A stretch of 64,000 nucleotides of DNA from Basidiobolus meristosporus CBS 931.73 (Eukaryota > Basidiobolomycota > Basidiobolomycetes > Basidiobolales > Basidiobolaceae): contig MCFE01000321.1 in NCBI GenBank assembly GCA_002104905.1, positions 31,519 to 95,518 of the forward strand, written 5' to 3'. The translations under genes and the position numbers were made by a program. A model generated the notes under the pieces. That model was given only the letters and a program-made list of their open reading frames with translations. It was not told the origin of the DNA and ran no database searches. Shown here piece after piece: positions 24,359 to 37,024 of the stretch; the stretch's first letter is position 1; each line of letters opens with the position of its first letter.

Positions 24359-25495
24359 ATGTCCAAGTTAACGTCCGCCGATTCGCTGGAAGACGACTTC
24401 TACCTGTCCGGCTCTGGCAGCGAGCCCGAGTTGGACGAGACCACGGAGCCAACCGAGGACGTCTCCGACGACGAGGAGCAAGACGTCCCGACCGAGACGA
24501 AAAAGAGAAAGGTGGAGGCGAAGGAGGAGCCGAAGAAGGCCAAAAAAGCAAAGGTACACCTCGGGAAGGACCGTCCCCCCCACCACCACCACCATCACCA
24601 CCCCGACCACTAACCCGCTTGCTTGACCAATATTAGAAACCCAAGAAGGCGTACGCGCTCGAGGTGGAGTTTGGTCACATGTCCGCCGGCGAGCAGGCGA
24701 AATACTACTTCGAGAAGCAGAGGGACTGCCGGTCGAAGCTGTCGGAACTCGAGCTGCAGGAGTTGGAGTTTGACGGTAAGCACACGTGGGAGACGGATCG
24801 GCGAGGAGGAGGTTTGGCACTCAACTGAGAGACTTCGTATTCTAGAGAGCTGTTTCGTCGACACCCGGGAATTCGAATTGGAGCACACGCTGGAGAACAT
24901 GACCAAGGTGCTGCAGAAGAGTGAGTGACCAAGTGGAAGTGGTTGAACCCGCCAACGTCGTACTTTGCTAACCCCCATCCCCTCATAGTCATCCCTAGTT
25001 ACAAGGCCAGACTGGTGAGAAAGCCCGCCAAGAAGGGGGCCCCTTCTCTGATCATCATCTGTAGCTCGGCCATCAGAGCGGTGGATCTTTGCAGGTTAGT
25101 CAGTTTTCGAACTTCGGGCAACAGTCGGGAAAGTAGACGAACCCTCCTCCTAACCCACTCCCCCCCTTCACAGAGCGGTCAAGGAGCTCACCAAGACCTG
25201 TCCGGTGGGAAAGCTCTTCGCCAAGCACAAGAAGTTGGCGGAGCAGATCTCGTTCCTGAAGGCGTTCGACTTCAACATCGCCATCGGCACGCCCAACCGT
25301 ATCATGAAGATACTGGAGGACTCGGACGCGCTCGACCTGGAGCGTCTGGAGTTGTGTCTCATCGATTGCCACCGGGACCAGAAGGAGCGCACGATCTTCG
25401 ATATCCCCGAGTGTCGTGGGGACCTCTTCACCCTCCTCGGGAACCACCTCACCCCGCGATTCAAGGCGGACCAGACGAAGCTGGTGTTCTATTGA
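24359..25495 (+). CDS. CMS1: Cms1-like small-subunit ribosome biogenesis protein
   Basis: Cms1/CMSS1 family, found in pre-ribosomal (SSU processome) complexes of the nucleolus. Five exons: 24359-24553, 24637-24775, 24846-24920, 24989-25094 and 25174-25495, giving 278 residues. The first ~65 residues are an acidic then lysine-rich segment (DDEEQDVPTETKKRKVE) typical of nucleolar proteins. The rest is a P-loop-less helicase-like fold: GAPSLIIICSSAIRAVDLCRAVKEL, VGKLFAKHKKLAEQ, IAIGTPNRIMKILE and IDCHRDQKERTIFDIPE. These blocks correspond to superfamily-2 motifs Ia and Ib (GTP-N-R resembles TPGR), as known for this family. It converges on SCL1, with 207 bases between the stops. Confidence 0.9.
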
Positions 25496-25616
25496 TAGGG
25501 TGGGGCGTGGAGTGGTGGCAACGGTGGGCGATAGAGATATGTGTACATATACCGGCGCACCCAATGCTTTTCATCAATAAAAAATGGTCGCATTTATTTC
25601 GACGAGTTGGATTGAA

Positions 25617-25670
25617 GGGAGAGGGGGGGAATAGATGGAGGGGGAGAGGGAGAGGGAGAGGGAGAAAGCC
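25617..25670. repeat. Purine-only GA/G-rich microsatellite
   Basis: A strand-asymmetric purine run containing (GAGGGA)n between the two convergent stops of CMS1 and SCL1. It could form H-DNA or slow polymerase; that is inference. Confidence 0.6.
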
Positions 25671-25702
25671 TCTCGAAATTAAACGTGCACGAAATCCATA
25701 GA

Positions 25703-26682
<980 letters not shown>

Positions 26683-26907
26683 CTAAGGGAGACCACCCAG
26701 CCAGATAGTAATTGATATGGAATTGGAAATTTTGGTTGCGTAATGGTATGCCGTCCTGCGGGTGTGGAGATCTAGCATGTTTACGTCGATTCCCATGACG
26801 CAATCCGGGGGTTGGTGGTTAGATTTCAACATGAATAGGGAAATTCTGCATAAATGGGAGATGGATTCAATTTATTGCTCGGTGGAATCATACAACACAT
26901 GTGGAAA

Positions 26908-29089
26908 TCACAGTTTGGGCTCTGGGTTGGACATCCAACCGAACTCGAGCTTCTTCTTGCCTCCGGGCTTGATCATCACATTGACGACCGACAGCTTCTC
27001 CGTCTCGTTGAGCGCCTGCTGGACGGCACTGCCGAGCTCCTCTGGGGTGCGCACAAAATACCCCTTGCCACCAACCGCATCCGCAATCATGTCGTATCGA
27101 GTCTCGGGCAGCAATGCCGTGGGTGGCAGGCTCTCGATGGGAGTTTTGTTGAATTCCCCATGATCCAAGCCGTGGTAGATCCCGTTGTTGTTCACCACAA
27201 TGATCACCAGAGGAAGCTTAGCACGGGCTGCGGTTTCAAGTTCCATGGCACTACATGATGGTGAATAATGAGTCAGAGATACGATGAGGAGAATGTCCCA
27301 CCAAGAACCCCTGTACTAACCTGAATCCAAATGCGGAGTCACCTACGATGGCAACCACTTTTCTGTTGGTGTGGAACATTTGCGCGGCGACCGAGAAGCC
27401 CATGCCCACTCCCATGGTGGCGAAAGTGCCGGCGTCGAGTCTCAGACGTGGACTGTACATGTCGAAAACGGTTCTCGCTATGTCCATGGTGTTCGCGCCT
27501 TCACTTACAATCACCACGTCCTCCGGTAGCCTTTGCTTGATCTCGGAGAAGACTCGATGGTATGACATGGGGATGGAGTCGTCTTTGTAGCGCTTCTCAT
27601 TGGACTCCGTGTTGGCGTGGATCTTTGCCTTCAGCTCCTTCAGGTATGGGCTCTGCTGAGAATACTGATAGCCCTTTAGGCCCTCGGCGAGTTGGCTGAC
27701 AACGAGGGAGATGTCTCCCACCAGCGGAAGTGTCTCGCGATTGTTGCGGATCTCTTCTGGACAAATATCCACTTGGATGATTTTGCAATCCTTGTGGATT
27801 CTTGGGGACATGCCGAAATGTAGAATCCAGTTGAGTCTAGCGCCAAGAAGCACAATGGCATCTGCCTTGGCAAGAGCTTTGGAACGGGCAGCAGCAACAC
27901 ACAGAGGATGTGTGTCCGAAACAACTCCTTTGCCCATAGGAGTGGGAAGGAAAGGAAGACCGGTGGAGTCAATAAGATGATTGATCTCTTTCTCGCTTCT
28001 TGCGTAAGCTGCACCCTTGCCAACAATAATAAGTGGATTCTTGGCGGTTCTCAACACTTGCACAGCAACTTCAACGTCACGAGGGTCCGCTTGGTACTTG
28101 GGAGCCTCGGGAACCTGGCGATGAATGGAGACCTTTCTGGAGGTAGCCCCTTGAATGTAGTCGCCAGGCAGATCAATATAGCATGGGCCTGGTCTTCCAT
28201 AAGTGGCTGTTCTGAATGCCTTCTCGACAACGAATGGAATCTGCTCGATGCTTCCGGGACGTGCTGCATATCTGAATGAAATTTAATGAATTTATTTTCC
28301 GGAGATTGGGTGGCTGATACCCATGCATGACTTACTTGGTGTATTGACGGCATGCCTCGACTTGTCGGAGTTCCTGGAATCCACCCATATCTTCCTATTG
28401 CAACGTCAGTCTCAAGAAAGAATCTACCCAGCCTGAGAATGCCCCTTACCTGAGTGGTGTCACTGGAGCCACTGATCAATACCATGGGCTGTGAGAACAC
28501 AAAAAATAGTTAGCACAACCAACACACAGGATTCTGGTCGCAGTTGAAAAGACATACCCAGCAATTTACTTGAGCATTACCCAGTCCGGCAAGACCTACA
28601 CAGAAAGGTTAACATCAAGAGATCCGTAACGCGCACAGCAGAATTCCGCCATACCATGGATGACACCCGGGCCAGAAACAGTTAGACAGACCTAGAAAGT
28701 GGAAGGGAGAAGCTTAGCCTTATGTCACTACGTTTGAATCAACCTTCTCTGTGCTTACACCAGGGCGGCCGGTAAGAAAGCCTGAAGAACATCAGTTAGG
28801 GAGACGTCGCTCAACAAACCACAAGTTCACCTACCCCAAGCACCGGCAGCGTAACTGGCGGACTGTTCGTTTCGGAAACCGATAAACTTGATCCAACCTC
28901 GGTTAAAGCCTCGGCAACCTACGTAGTCCTGTAAGCAAGGTACACTCCTCATTCCAAGTTCGTTCGTTCAAGATAGAGTACCTCCACCACGGGGATCCCG
29001 ACAATTCCAAACACCACCGTCACTCCCTGTTCCTTAAGGCACTCTGCAAGGAGCTTGGCGCCGACTGTTTTCTCCTGTATGATAGACAT
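26908..29089 (-). CDS. HACL1: 2-hydroxyacyl-CoA lyase (ThDP-dependent)
   Basis: Cleaves 2-hydroxyacyl-CoA, after alpha-oxidation, to formyl-CoA and an aldehyde, using thiamine diphosphate and Mg; usually peroxisomal. The gene has many short introns, with small 5' exons between 29089 and about 28280. The N-terminus is MSIIQEKTVGAKLLAE, and the ThDP-activating glutamate lies in FRNEQSASYAAGAWG (28.9 kb). Further blocks are GGFQELRQVEACRQYTK, YGRPGPCYIDLPGDY, VGKGAAYARSE, LPTPMGKGVV, LLGARLNWILHFG, VSEGANTMDIARTV and DAGTFATMGVGMGFS. The cofactor-binding motif GDSAFGF...NNNGIYHG spans the last intron. The C-terminus is PKL, a near-consensus PTS1 peroxisomal signal. Oxalyl-CoA decarboxylase is the close alternative; the length and GARLNWILHFG block favour the lyase. 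Confidence 0.9.
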
Positions 29090-29619
29090 GTTGTAGTAGG
29101 GAAACCTGGACCATGATCCATAGATTTATACCCATCTCATCTACATCGCGAACAGGTAAAAATGGAAATTCCATGATTCATTATTCATCTGACTGCCTTT
29201 CCCAATATCCACCTGATAATATAATCCCAGTTGCCTTTTATGCGAGGTAACCTTGAATGCATGTATATATATACATTGGTCGATCCAAGTACCGCGCATG
29301 CCAACCAACTCCCGCAACACCAAAACCAAACCTTGTGCCGAGCTAAACCTAATGCCCACAGCGGATTCACGCCCACCCATGACAGGGTGGTACGACCCTT
29401 GCGTGATTCCCGACCACCGTTGATGAGCAATCTGTGCGAAATATCACAAAATCGATTTATATTATCCAATTGATCAATCGATAGAAGAACCAATTTAAAT
29501 AGGCCAGATAATACAAATGGAGTAAATAGATGTGGGCATAGTGGGAGCTTGGGAAGGCACGCTTCATAACCAGTATATCAAAATAGATAGGATTGGCGAT
29601 ATTCGCTTAAATATGGATG
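29090..29619. other. Intergenic region between HACL and SEC2
   Basis: 530 bases, no convincing frame. It holds the promoter of the lyase gene and the 3' region of SEC2. Nothing distinctive seen. Confidence 0.5.
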
Positions 29620-30951
29620 TTATGGCCCATCTGGGCTCCTGGGAGTGAGGTATCCATACTTCCCATGCTCTTCCTCGCTCTCGTAACATACGTGGGAGCC
29701 CACGCGTGCGAGAAACATTTTCAGTCGAAGTCGCAGGCAATCGTTGTAGAGCTTCTCGTGACTTGACTTGAGCAGGCCGCTGTGGATCATCCGCAGGAAG
29801 CTGTAGAAGTCGCATACCGAGACCAGTCGCTCTCTGCAGAAGCAGCAGAGGGCCTTTGCCTCTGCGTCGTCGTCTTCCAGACGATAGGTGTAGCTGGCTT
29901 GGGAGTCATTCAGAGCCTGATTACACAGGGAACAGCAGCTGAGGGAAGAGGCCTCTTTCCGTTCGTCGCTGGTGAACACCGGTTCGATGAGGATGGTGCC
30001 CGTCTGCGCGGCCGCGGCGAGCTTCCTTTGCTGAAACCAGCTGCGAACGCCAACCGCCGAGGTGTCGAACCGCAGCAAAAGGTCGATGTCTTCGACGATA
30101 CACCGTTTCACAAACCTCGACTGGAGGATGGTTTTGGGGGGCTGGAGCAAGAATTCCCTGAACTCAGCGTACCGGATATCGTCCTGGTTGAAGAAAAGTC
30201 CGGCCCCGGAGAGGGAGCTATCGTCGGAGCACACGCAGCTGCCGACGCTCCGCTTCTCCAGCTCCGAGAGCACGGACTCGGCATCGTTCGAGGCGAGGTC
30301 GTTGGTATAGACGGAGGATTCGGGGGAAGGGAATGGGTTGTTGAATATCTCGACGTTGGCTGGCTTCTTGTCCGCTGGGATAATCAGTGGGGGAAGGTTG
30401 TTGTAGGGACCGGTGGGCCCGGGCTTGATGAAGTTGCACTTGAGCTCCGTCAGCTGCTCTGACTGCAGCCTTGAAAGCTCCCGGTACTCCTCGAGCTGTC
30501 TCTCCAGCACGAGATTCTTGCGTTTCATTTCGGCACAGACCTTGCGTTGTTCCACCACCATCTTGTTCGCCTCCTCGAACAGCTGTATGGACAACTCCTC
30601 AAGTTCATTCTCCAGCTTGAACTTCGCATGCTCCACTTCCCCTCTCAGCTCAGTCTCTATGATCAGCTTCTCGGCGAGCCTCTTCATGTCTAGTTCGTAC
30701 TGGGTGATGTCCCGTCTATTAATGTTGGTGAAGGCGATGCGTAACTCGGCGATGATGTCTTTGGAGGATTTCAAATCCTTCTCAATGGAGTGCAGGCGTT
30801 GCTCGGCAATGGACTTCTCTTGCTCCACCTCGGCAAGTCTGGCCCTCAACTCTCTGATCTCTAGGAAGGGATCCTCAGCGTGCGAGTCAATCGTAAGCTG
30901 GGTTTCGTCAGGGAACAACCCTATGGTCGAATCAAAGGTGGTCGTGGTCAT
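29620..30951 (-). CDS. SEC2: Sec2/Rabin8-type Rab GEF
   Basis: An exchange factor for the Sec4/Rab8 GTPase on secretory vesicles bound for the bud or hyphal tip. One exon, 443 residues from the ATG at 30951 (MTTTTFDSTIGLF). A long coiled coil covers about residues 35-165 and contains the Sec2 GEF signature (KLENELEELSIQLFEEANKMVVEQRKVC, written here in overlapping pieces: LENELEELSIQ and LFEEANKMVVEQR). The C-terminal half has a Cys-rich patch (SCCSLCNQAL, ALCCFCRERLVSVCDFYSFLRMI) of the kind seen in fungal Sec2-like proteins that resemble GRAB/Rabin3. The upstream frame lacks an ATG before 30951. It is divergent from QCR7. Confidence 0.85.
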   Translation of the reverse strand: MTTTTFDSTIGLFPDETQLTIDSHAEDPFLEIRELRARLAEVEQEKSIAEQRLHSIEKDLKSSKDIIAELRIAFTNINRRDITQYELDMKRLAEKLIIETELRGEVEHAKFKLENELEELSIQLFEEANKMVVEQRKVCAEMKRKNLVLERQLEEYRELSRLQSEQLTELKCNFIKPGPTGPYNNLPPLIIPADKKPANVEIFNNPFPSPESSVYTNDLASNDAESVLSELEKRSVGSCVCSDDSSLSGAGLFFNQDDIRYAEFREFLLQPPKTILQSRFVKRCIVEDIDLLLRFDTSAVGVRSWFQQRKLAAAAQTGTILIEPVFTSDERKEASSLSCCSLCNQALNDSQASYTYRLEDDDAEAKALCCFCRERLVSVCDFYSFLRMIHSGLLKSSHEKLYNDCLRLRLKMFLARVGSHVCYESEEEHGKYGYLTPRSPDGP

Positions 30952-31611
30952 TACAAAGCAAATTCCCTTCGATTCTATCAATAAATGATGTTCAGTAAAG
31001 CATACAGCGGGCTCGGTGGATAGAGAGAGACAAGGGGAGGAATGTTACCTAATCCGTGTCCGTCGGGGAGGAATATATACTGACGTACTCGAACAATGGC
31101 ATATTATCGCCGTGCAGCACGATCGCGTTCGATCAGTCATCCAGCTGGCAACAATGCCTCGAGAAGAATCCCTGGTGGCCCTGATGCATCGCGACAGTAA
31201 TTGTGAATCGATTAGCTGGTGCCGGCTGAATGCGCTTGCCGCTAGATTGAGGCTGGAGGCACAGCGCGGGCGCAACAAATAAATGCCATACGATCACTAC
31301 GGTGTTTATTCCATCAATCAGGCGGAGTCGGCGAATGCCATCACATGTGGTATCGGGGGATATAACCCTTAAGGTTACACGAATCAGCGAACATGGATTC
31401 CCTGACCCCTCCCCACCCACCATCAAGGCAGCCTTGAGCTGTGGTGATTTTAGGGCCACGAAAATCAAGCCAAATGATGCGGGATTTTGGGGCCCCATTC
31501 ACGGCGCAGATTCAAGCTTTTGGTTGGGGTAAGGCGGACTACCCATTCTAAAAACCATCCGCCCGTAGGACGTCAAGCACTTTGGCCTACTCCTCTGATC
31601 TCCCCTTCAGT
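30952..31611. other. Divergent intergenic region SEC2/QCR7
   Basis: 660 bases. Short open stretches on both strands (31016-31282 and 31133-31498) overlap each other antisense and show no protein signature. A CTTCAG just before the QCR7 ATG could be the acceptor of a 5'-UTR intron. Confidence 0.4.
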
Positions 31612-32030
31612 ATGTCTCTTGCCAACTACATCAAGAACAGCTCTTTCCTTAAAAAAATATTCGTCCCCTTGGGCAACGCATACGCCAACGCTGCTGGCTA
31701 CAGACGCCTTGGTAACTACTAGATCTTCCCCATGCAGCCTGGCTCTCACTAATCCTCCCTTCCACAGGTCTGCGTTATGACGACATCATCGCCGAAGAAA
31801 GCGACATTGTTAGAGAGGCTTTGAGACGCCTTCCTGAAAAAGAGGCCTACGACAGAGCATACCGTCTGCGTGTCGCCATGCAATGCTCTTTGTCCCACAC
31901 CGAGCTTCCAAAGGCCCAATGGACCAAGGCTGAGGATGACGTCCGTTATCTCCAGCCTATCATCGATGACGTTGAGCGCGAGTACGCCGAACGTGCTCAG
32001 TTCGACTCTCTTAAGCCCACTCGCAATTAA
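31612..32030 (+). CDS. QCR7: Cytochrome bc1 complex subunit 7 (14 kDa, QCR7)
   Basis: A small matrix-side subunit of mitochondrial respiratory complex III. Two exons, 31612-31711 and 31768-32030, give 120 residues, as in the family. Signatures are an N-terminal YIKNSSFLKKIFVPLGNAYANAAGYRRLGLRYDD region (seen as GNAYANAAGYRRLG and LRYDDIIAEES) and the conserved LRRLPEKEAYDRAYRLRVAMQCSL. No cleaved presequence is expected or seen. It converges on DDB1, with about 230 bases between the stops. Confidence 0.93.
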
Positions 32031-32258
32031 ACTCATGTAGCCACCCTTCCCGCCGATTTCTTCTTACATAAGCATTTTCGAAACACCATTAAACCATTGT
32101 GTACCAAACGAACCAGTTGGCGTTTGCGTTTGCGTTTGCTTTTTCCTTGGCCTGGGGGTTTATTTATATGATCAGGCTGAGGTGTTGGTAACTGGCGGGC
32201 TAAGTGCAGCTTGGTGGATCTTGTAATACACTCCATTATGTACACATTTCCGGATAGT

Positions 32259-35200
32259 TTAATGGATTCTAGCTAGTCCTTCAATGATCTTGGTTAGCTC
32301 TTCAACGGTGGTCTTCAGCGGTGCGCCTCCGTCTATCCCAGTCACCACGTCCTCCATGCGCTCTTTCTTCAGATCCAAAAAGCATTCAATCAAATCGCCA
32401 TCCAAGAATCCATGGCAGGCAACTGTCTTGCGTTCGTTCTGGAAGGCTCTCCACCTAAAAGGGCTCATGTTAGTGCGTGCAGTGATAAGGTTCATGTGAG
32501 GGTAGATCAACCACGTACTCCTGATGGTCTAGTCCGCCAACACCGTGGATAACCTTGGTGAGGTTGGACTGGACTTGAAGCAGAAAGTTATACTGGTCTT
32601 GGGGCAGAGAGGCAACCACCCCGATGGACCCATTGGCGGTGCCGAACAGAAGACTGGAAATAGCTGGGGTCTCATTGTCCGGTTGGTTCATCACTAAGGA
32701 GCCTGCAATACACGTTGCAAGTTAGGTGTCTGGGGCAAATTGCACAGAGGATTGCCCACTAACCGTGTCGGAATTTGTTGACGAACTCCCCTAAATGGAA
32801 TTGGCCCACTGTCTCGAGTCGTCGCCTTTCCTCGTCTGTGGTGGCCTCGGCATTCTTGCGTACAGTAAACAAATTAAAGCCTATCTCTGAGCCGATGTAC
32901 AGATCATCATCCAGTGCTTCGACCGCGCTCATCCAGTTCGAGTTGTAATCCTTCGAGATTTCCTCGATGGTATCATCCAACTGTTTGTAGGCGAGGAGTG
33001 AGATGGATCGCATCAGATCACCAACGATAATAAAATCCCCTCTGGTCACGATATATAACGCCAGCACATGCCCCTCGTGACTGTGGACATGGTTCAAGGC
33101 GCCGGATTCACTGTCATTAAGGCTCCATTCAAACAAGGACACCTTCGATGAAATCAAGCTTAGTATCTGCACCATAGTGTCCAGCAGAAGCACCCACTGC
33201 ATACCTTGTTGTTGATTCCCGCAAGGAGTTTTCCGGCAAAGGGAACGATCGAATACACACACCCCTTCACCTCGATATCGGATACAAGCTTGATTTGGCG
33301 GGTATCCAGCACTTGGAAAATCAGGATCTTTCCTGCCTTTGGCTCGTCCTGGTCTGGCAACGCATAGGCTGTACCGACCGCGTAATAGACATTAGGATCT
33401 TGCTCAAAGGTGACGCTGGTGATACACTGGACTGATTCATGCGTGTCCATTTGGAAAGAGTCAAGAACTACGGAGGGGGAATCGGATGTCAGACAACCTC
33501 ATCTGGCTACCAGCAGTCGGTATACTAACCTTCGAAGGTTTGGTCGTCGAACAGCTTGAAATACGATGTCTGATCCTCTTCTCCTGACAGCGGGTCGACC
33601 GAGAGCTTCATCGTCAACACCCCAAAGGTACGAGTGGATTCTTGATGAGTGATTCGTCGAGCCATCTCTCCGAGGGGCACCGTTCGGATATGGAGCTTCT
33701 GGATCTCATCGATCGTTCCAATGGTAAGTCCCTCGTCGGATGTCAGCGCAAGGGAGTTTGGGAAGGAGGATGAGTGGAACGGGCAAACGGATGTCACCTC
33801 CTAAAGCTGGAGTTAGGCATTTGCTTGGACGCAATGCGTGAATCAGAGCTACCTTAAGGTTCACATTCGAATATGACAGCTTTTGGTTGCTACTGTAAAT
33901 GACGGTGGGGCGATCTGAAGCAGCAAACACGTGGGTCGTTCCGTTGGATTTGAATGTGGAAAACACGATGGGCTGCGTGCCCAGAGTGATTTTCTTGCGA
34001 TCGGTGAGCTCGCCGGTAGCCACGTCAAGAACGAAATTAAATAGATGTCCATCGCCTGTTTATCTATCCGGTAAGCATGCAAGGGGCAACCGTACACAGC
34101 TACAAAAAAACCCACCTAAAGCTATCAGCAAATAGTTGATTCCTTCGAATGAGGCCATCAGCACAGATCTTGGGATAATCTCTGCAAATATCGATAACGG
34201 GAAACGATGAGCATCGTCAAATCAGTGGATGTTGCCGAACATAAATCGCAAACCTCCTCCCAAGAACTGCTTGTTCAATGGTTCGAGCGTGGGCAAGCGG
34301 AGAAGCTTCACGCTGATGTCTGTCCAGAGGCCGACAGCGCATATGGAAGAGGCGGTTGGTGAGGCAGGATCCAAGGGATTGATATCGAGGCAGGCGATCT
34401 CGTGCTCTAGCTGGCAACGGCTACGAAGTTTCATCAGTTAGAGACTCATGCATTACAAAGCCCACGCCACGCTTACTTTATCTCAAGCAACTTCGACTCG
34501 CGAATCTCGAAATAGACGAGTATACCACCACCAAGCGCCACGACAATTTGCGAAGGGTTGATGCAGGCAACGTTGATTTTAGATCCGACATCGGGAGTCC
34601 ATTTTGAAGTGCAGGTGTTGCTCTCCACGTCGATTAGATTGATCGAGGATTCCGTGACCTACAGTAGTGCGACAGGTGAGCCAGGTACAGGCGGGGCACC
34701 CACGCTGCTAGAGTTACTTACCTGTGCAACCACTCCTCCGCTAACGTTGGCGGCAGCAATGGTCATTTCGTCGGTTACAAACCCTGCGGTGTCCTCAACC
34801 TCCTCCATCTCCTCCCCATCCAAAGCTAGAATACGCGTTTCGCCAATAAACGATATGACGAGCATGTTTTCATGGCTAGGTTGCATACAAGAGTTTAGGG
34901 GGAAGGCGCTGCATAACTTAACAAGGCGCGCGCTATAAATGCCTACCTTGCATCGACTGCTGGACGAAGCGACCATATTCCCTTGATACCGCTCATCTCC
35001 AAGAACGCTTGCTCGTTGATCCCAACCCCGTTGCGAATGATGCGAAGGGAGCCATCTTTGTAAGCCCCAGAACACGTTACAATTTGTCCCTGGACCACAC
35101 TGATCAATAACTCGTCAAGGCTGGCATCGAGCTGTTTACACACGCACGTACCTGGCCTTGTCTTTCCAGATCAACAACACAAAAGTCGGCTATGGGTGCT

Positions 35201-36736
35201 AGGTTTGTAAACCGATCGACGATTTCCAGGAAATCTCCATTCTCGTTGGGGTCGGTGCCTAGTCTGACGAGTTGTGAATCTCCGAAATGCGAACCAACAA
35301 AAGTGTAACCGTTGTCAAGGTAAACTATGCAAGAGGCGGATGAGGTCTAAGCCGATGTCGAATCCAAAAATATGAGTGTCTGCGTCGCGATCCATCGATA
35401 TCATTCCCACTCACCTCGCCCAGCCTTTCCAGCTTCAAATCCGTCAGTGTGCTACCATTGGTCAACAGGACGAGGACATAGAGATTCCCTAGATAATCAC
35501 CCAACAGATACCGAGATCCATCGCTGTCAATCTGGCCATAACTAAAGAGAAGAGTCAAGGATCGGCCACGAATAATGGTACAATCGGTTTCGGGCTCCAA
35601 AAAGATACGCTTTGATCACGGTTGTGTTCATGGATATGGATTTGGTGGCTTTCCCGGTGTAATGGGTGATCGTTTGTTCTCCGATAGCGATAACGCCGCC
35701 TACGGGAATTCAGAACTGCGTTAGTCCACAACTTCCAACTGGTTGTGTGGGTTTGGCTACCTAGAGGCGCTGGGACTCCAATCAAGATGTTTGCTCCTGG
35801 CTCAACATTGCTAACACTCCATGGGCCTTCCAGGAACTCCTTGTCTTTGATAGAGACCTCATATGTCTTGATATGTCGAGCTTCCTTAGTGTCTTGATAT
35901 AACACAGCCAATGTTGGCTTGGCCATTCCATGCAAAAAGGTCATCGAGACGATCAAGAGCTCCTCCAGACTAAAGACAAGGCATCGATGTTACTTGTGAA
36001 TCAACAATGGGCTGTTACAATAAACCGTGCAAAATACCGAATGTTGAAAGCATCCCGGAGATCCCCAACTTTAGCTGGTTTCAAGGGTTCTTTTCCGCGA
36101 CTTGAGCTTCGGGTTCCGCCGGTTTGCTTCCCATAATGGTCGCTTTCTATGGGAATAACCTTAAGAAGTCCTTGGTACAAATGCATTCCGATAAGTCGGC
36201 ACTCCGGGTCGATCAGGCCGATCTGCCCGCTCTCACATGGTTTACCGGTGAGATCCTTCAGATCGCCATTCGCTTCCGTATTTACGACTCCCGCGTCGTG
36301 GTCGTAAGATAGTACGAAGAATTTGTATTTCTCCGTGGACACAAACAAAAGATCCGTGTCGCGCCCCTTGAAAAGAACAAGAAACCAATTAAAACGGACA
36401 CCTCGTAAAGTTACTTATGTCTATGCACACATATGAAGCATGTCTGCACGTACCGGTGGACGATATAATTTCAAGGTTGCGATTCTACCATACACCCCAA
36501 ATTCCATGAACGGTCTCAAACCCTCCGGTGATAGTAAATATATCTCGACCCTAGTACCCTTACTAGGTAGAACAAAGAAGTTAGAGAGGGGAAAACAACC
36601 ACCTGCGCTAGTATCCGAATCGCTGCCGACCATACCTCACAATTAAATTGGTATGATCAGGACCAGTGAAATTCCCTTTGACTGCATTTTGTATGGAGGT
36701 CGACTTCTGTGCGGTCACTACGTAGTTATAAGCCAT
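32259..36736 (-). CDS. DDB1: DDB1, damage-specific DNA-binding protein / CUL4 adaptor
   Basis: A triple beta-propeller adaptor of the CUL4-RING ubiquitin ligase, active in nucleotide-excision repair, replication licensing and heterochromatin. The true start is at 36736 ([19 protein letters not shown]), in a short exon that ends at 36636. A 73-nt intron joins LIVS to [18 protein letters not shown], completing the DDB1 N-terminal block. Later landmarks on minus are [158 protein letters not shown] and the C-terminal [19 protein letters not shown] ending LARIH. Many introns of ordinary size are present. Full exon limits were not all checked, but no disabling break is evident. Confidence 0.9.
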
Positions 36737-37024
36737 GACAGAAGGAAATTACTGCACTGGTTAATGTCGAAAAAGCTCAAGAGTGTTTACTGCGTAATAA
36801 GCAAATCAATGCACCACACCATTTACACATTTGATGGATTTCGGTGATATCACATATAAAATCTCCCCTCCAGGCACGTGACTGCTGGTGGATGGTTTAG
36901 GTAAGCAACACTTGGTAATCATGATGATGCTACTGGATATTTGTGCCTTTCAATATCGCCTCAGGTCTGATGCCCATTGTACATATTAGGTCATACAACC
37001 AGAAGCAAGCCTCCAACTCTATTG
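36737..37024. promoter_or_regulatory. Bidirectional promoter DDB1 / adaptin-like gene
   Basis: 288 bases between divergent starts. It contains a CACGTG at 36875-36880 within GGCACGTGACT and a TATA-like CATATAAAAT at 36853. Both are candidates only. Confidence 0.45.
36875..36880. promoter_or_regulatory. CACGTG E-box in divergent promoter
   Basis: Same core as upstream of CMS1. It lies midway between the DDB1 and adaptin-like starts and could serve both. Confidence 0.4.

Noticed and set aside
31016-31498. Overlapping frames on both strands upstream of QCR7
   Set aside because: No family signature, antisense overlap with each other, and they lie in a divergent promoter region; treated as chance frames.
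36421-36633. Frame starting at 36633 as the DDB1 N-terminus
   Set aside because: It reads through a 73-nt intron. The conserved DDB1 start ([10 protein letters not shown]) lies upstream at 36736 and splices in phase to SKGTRVEIY.
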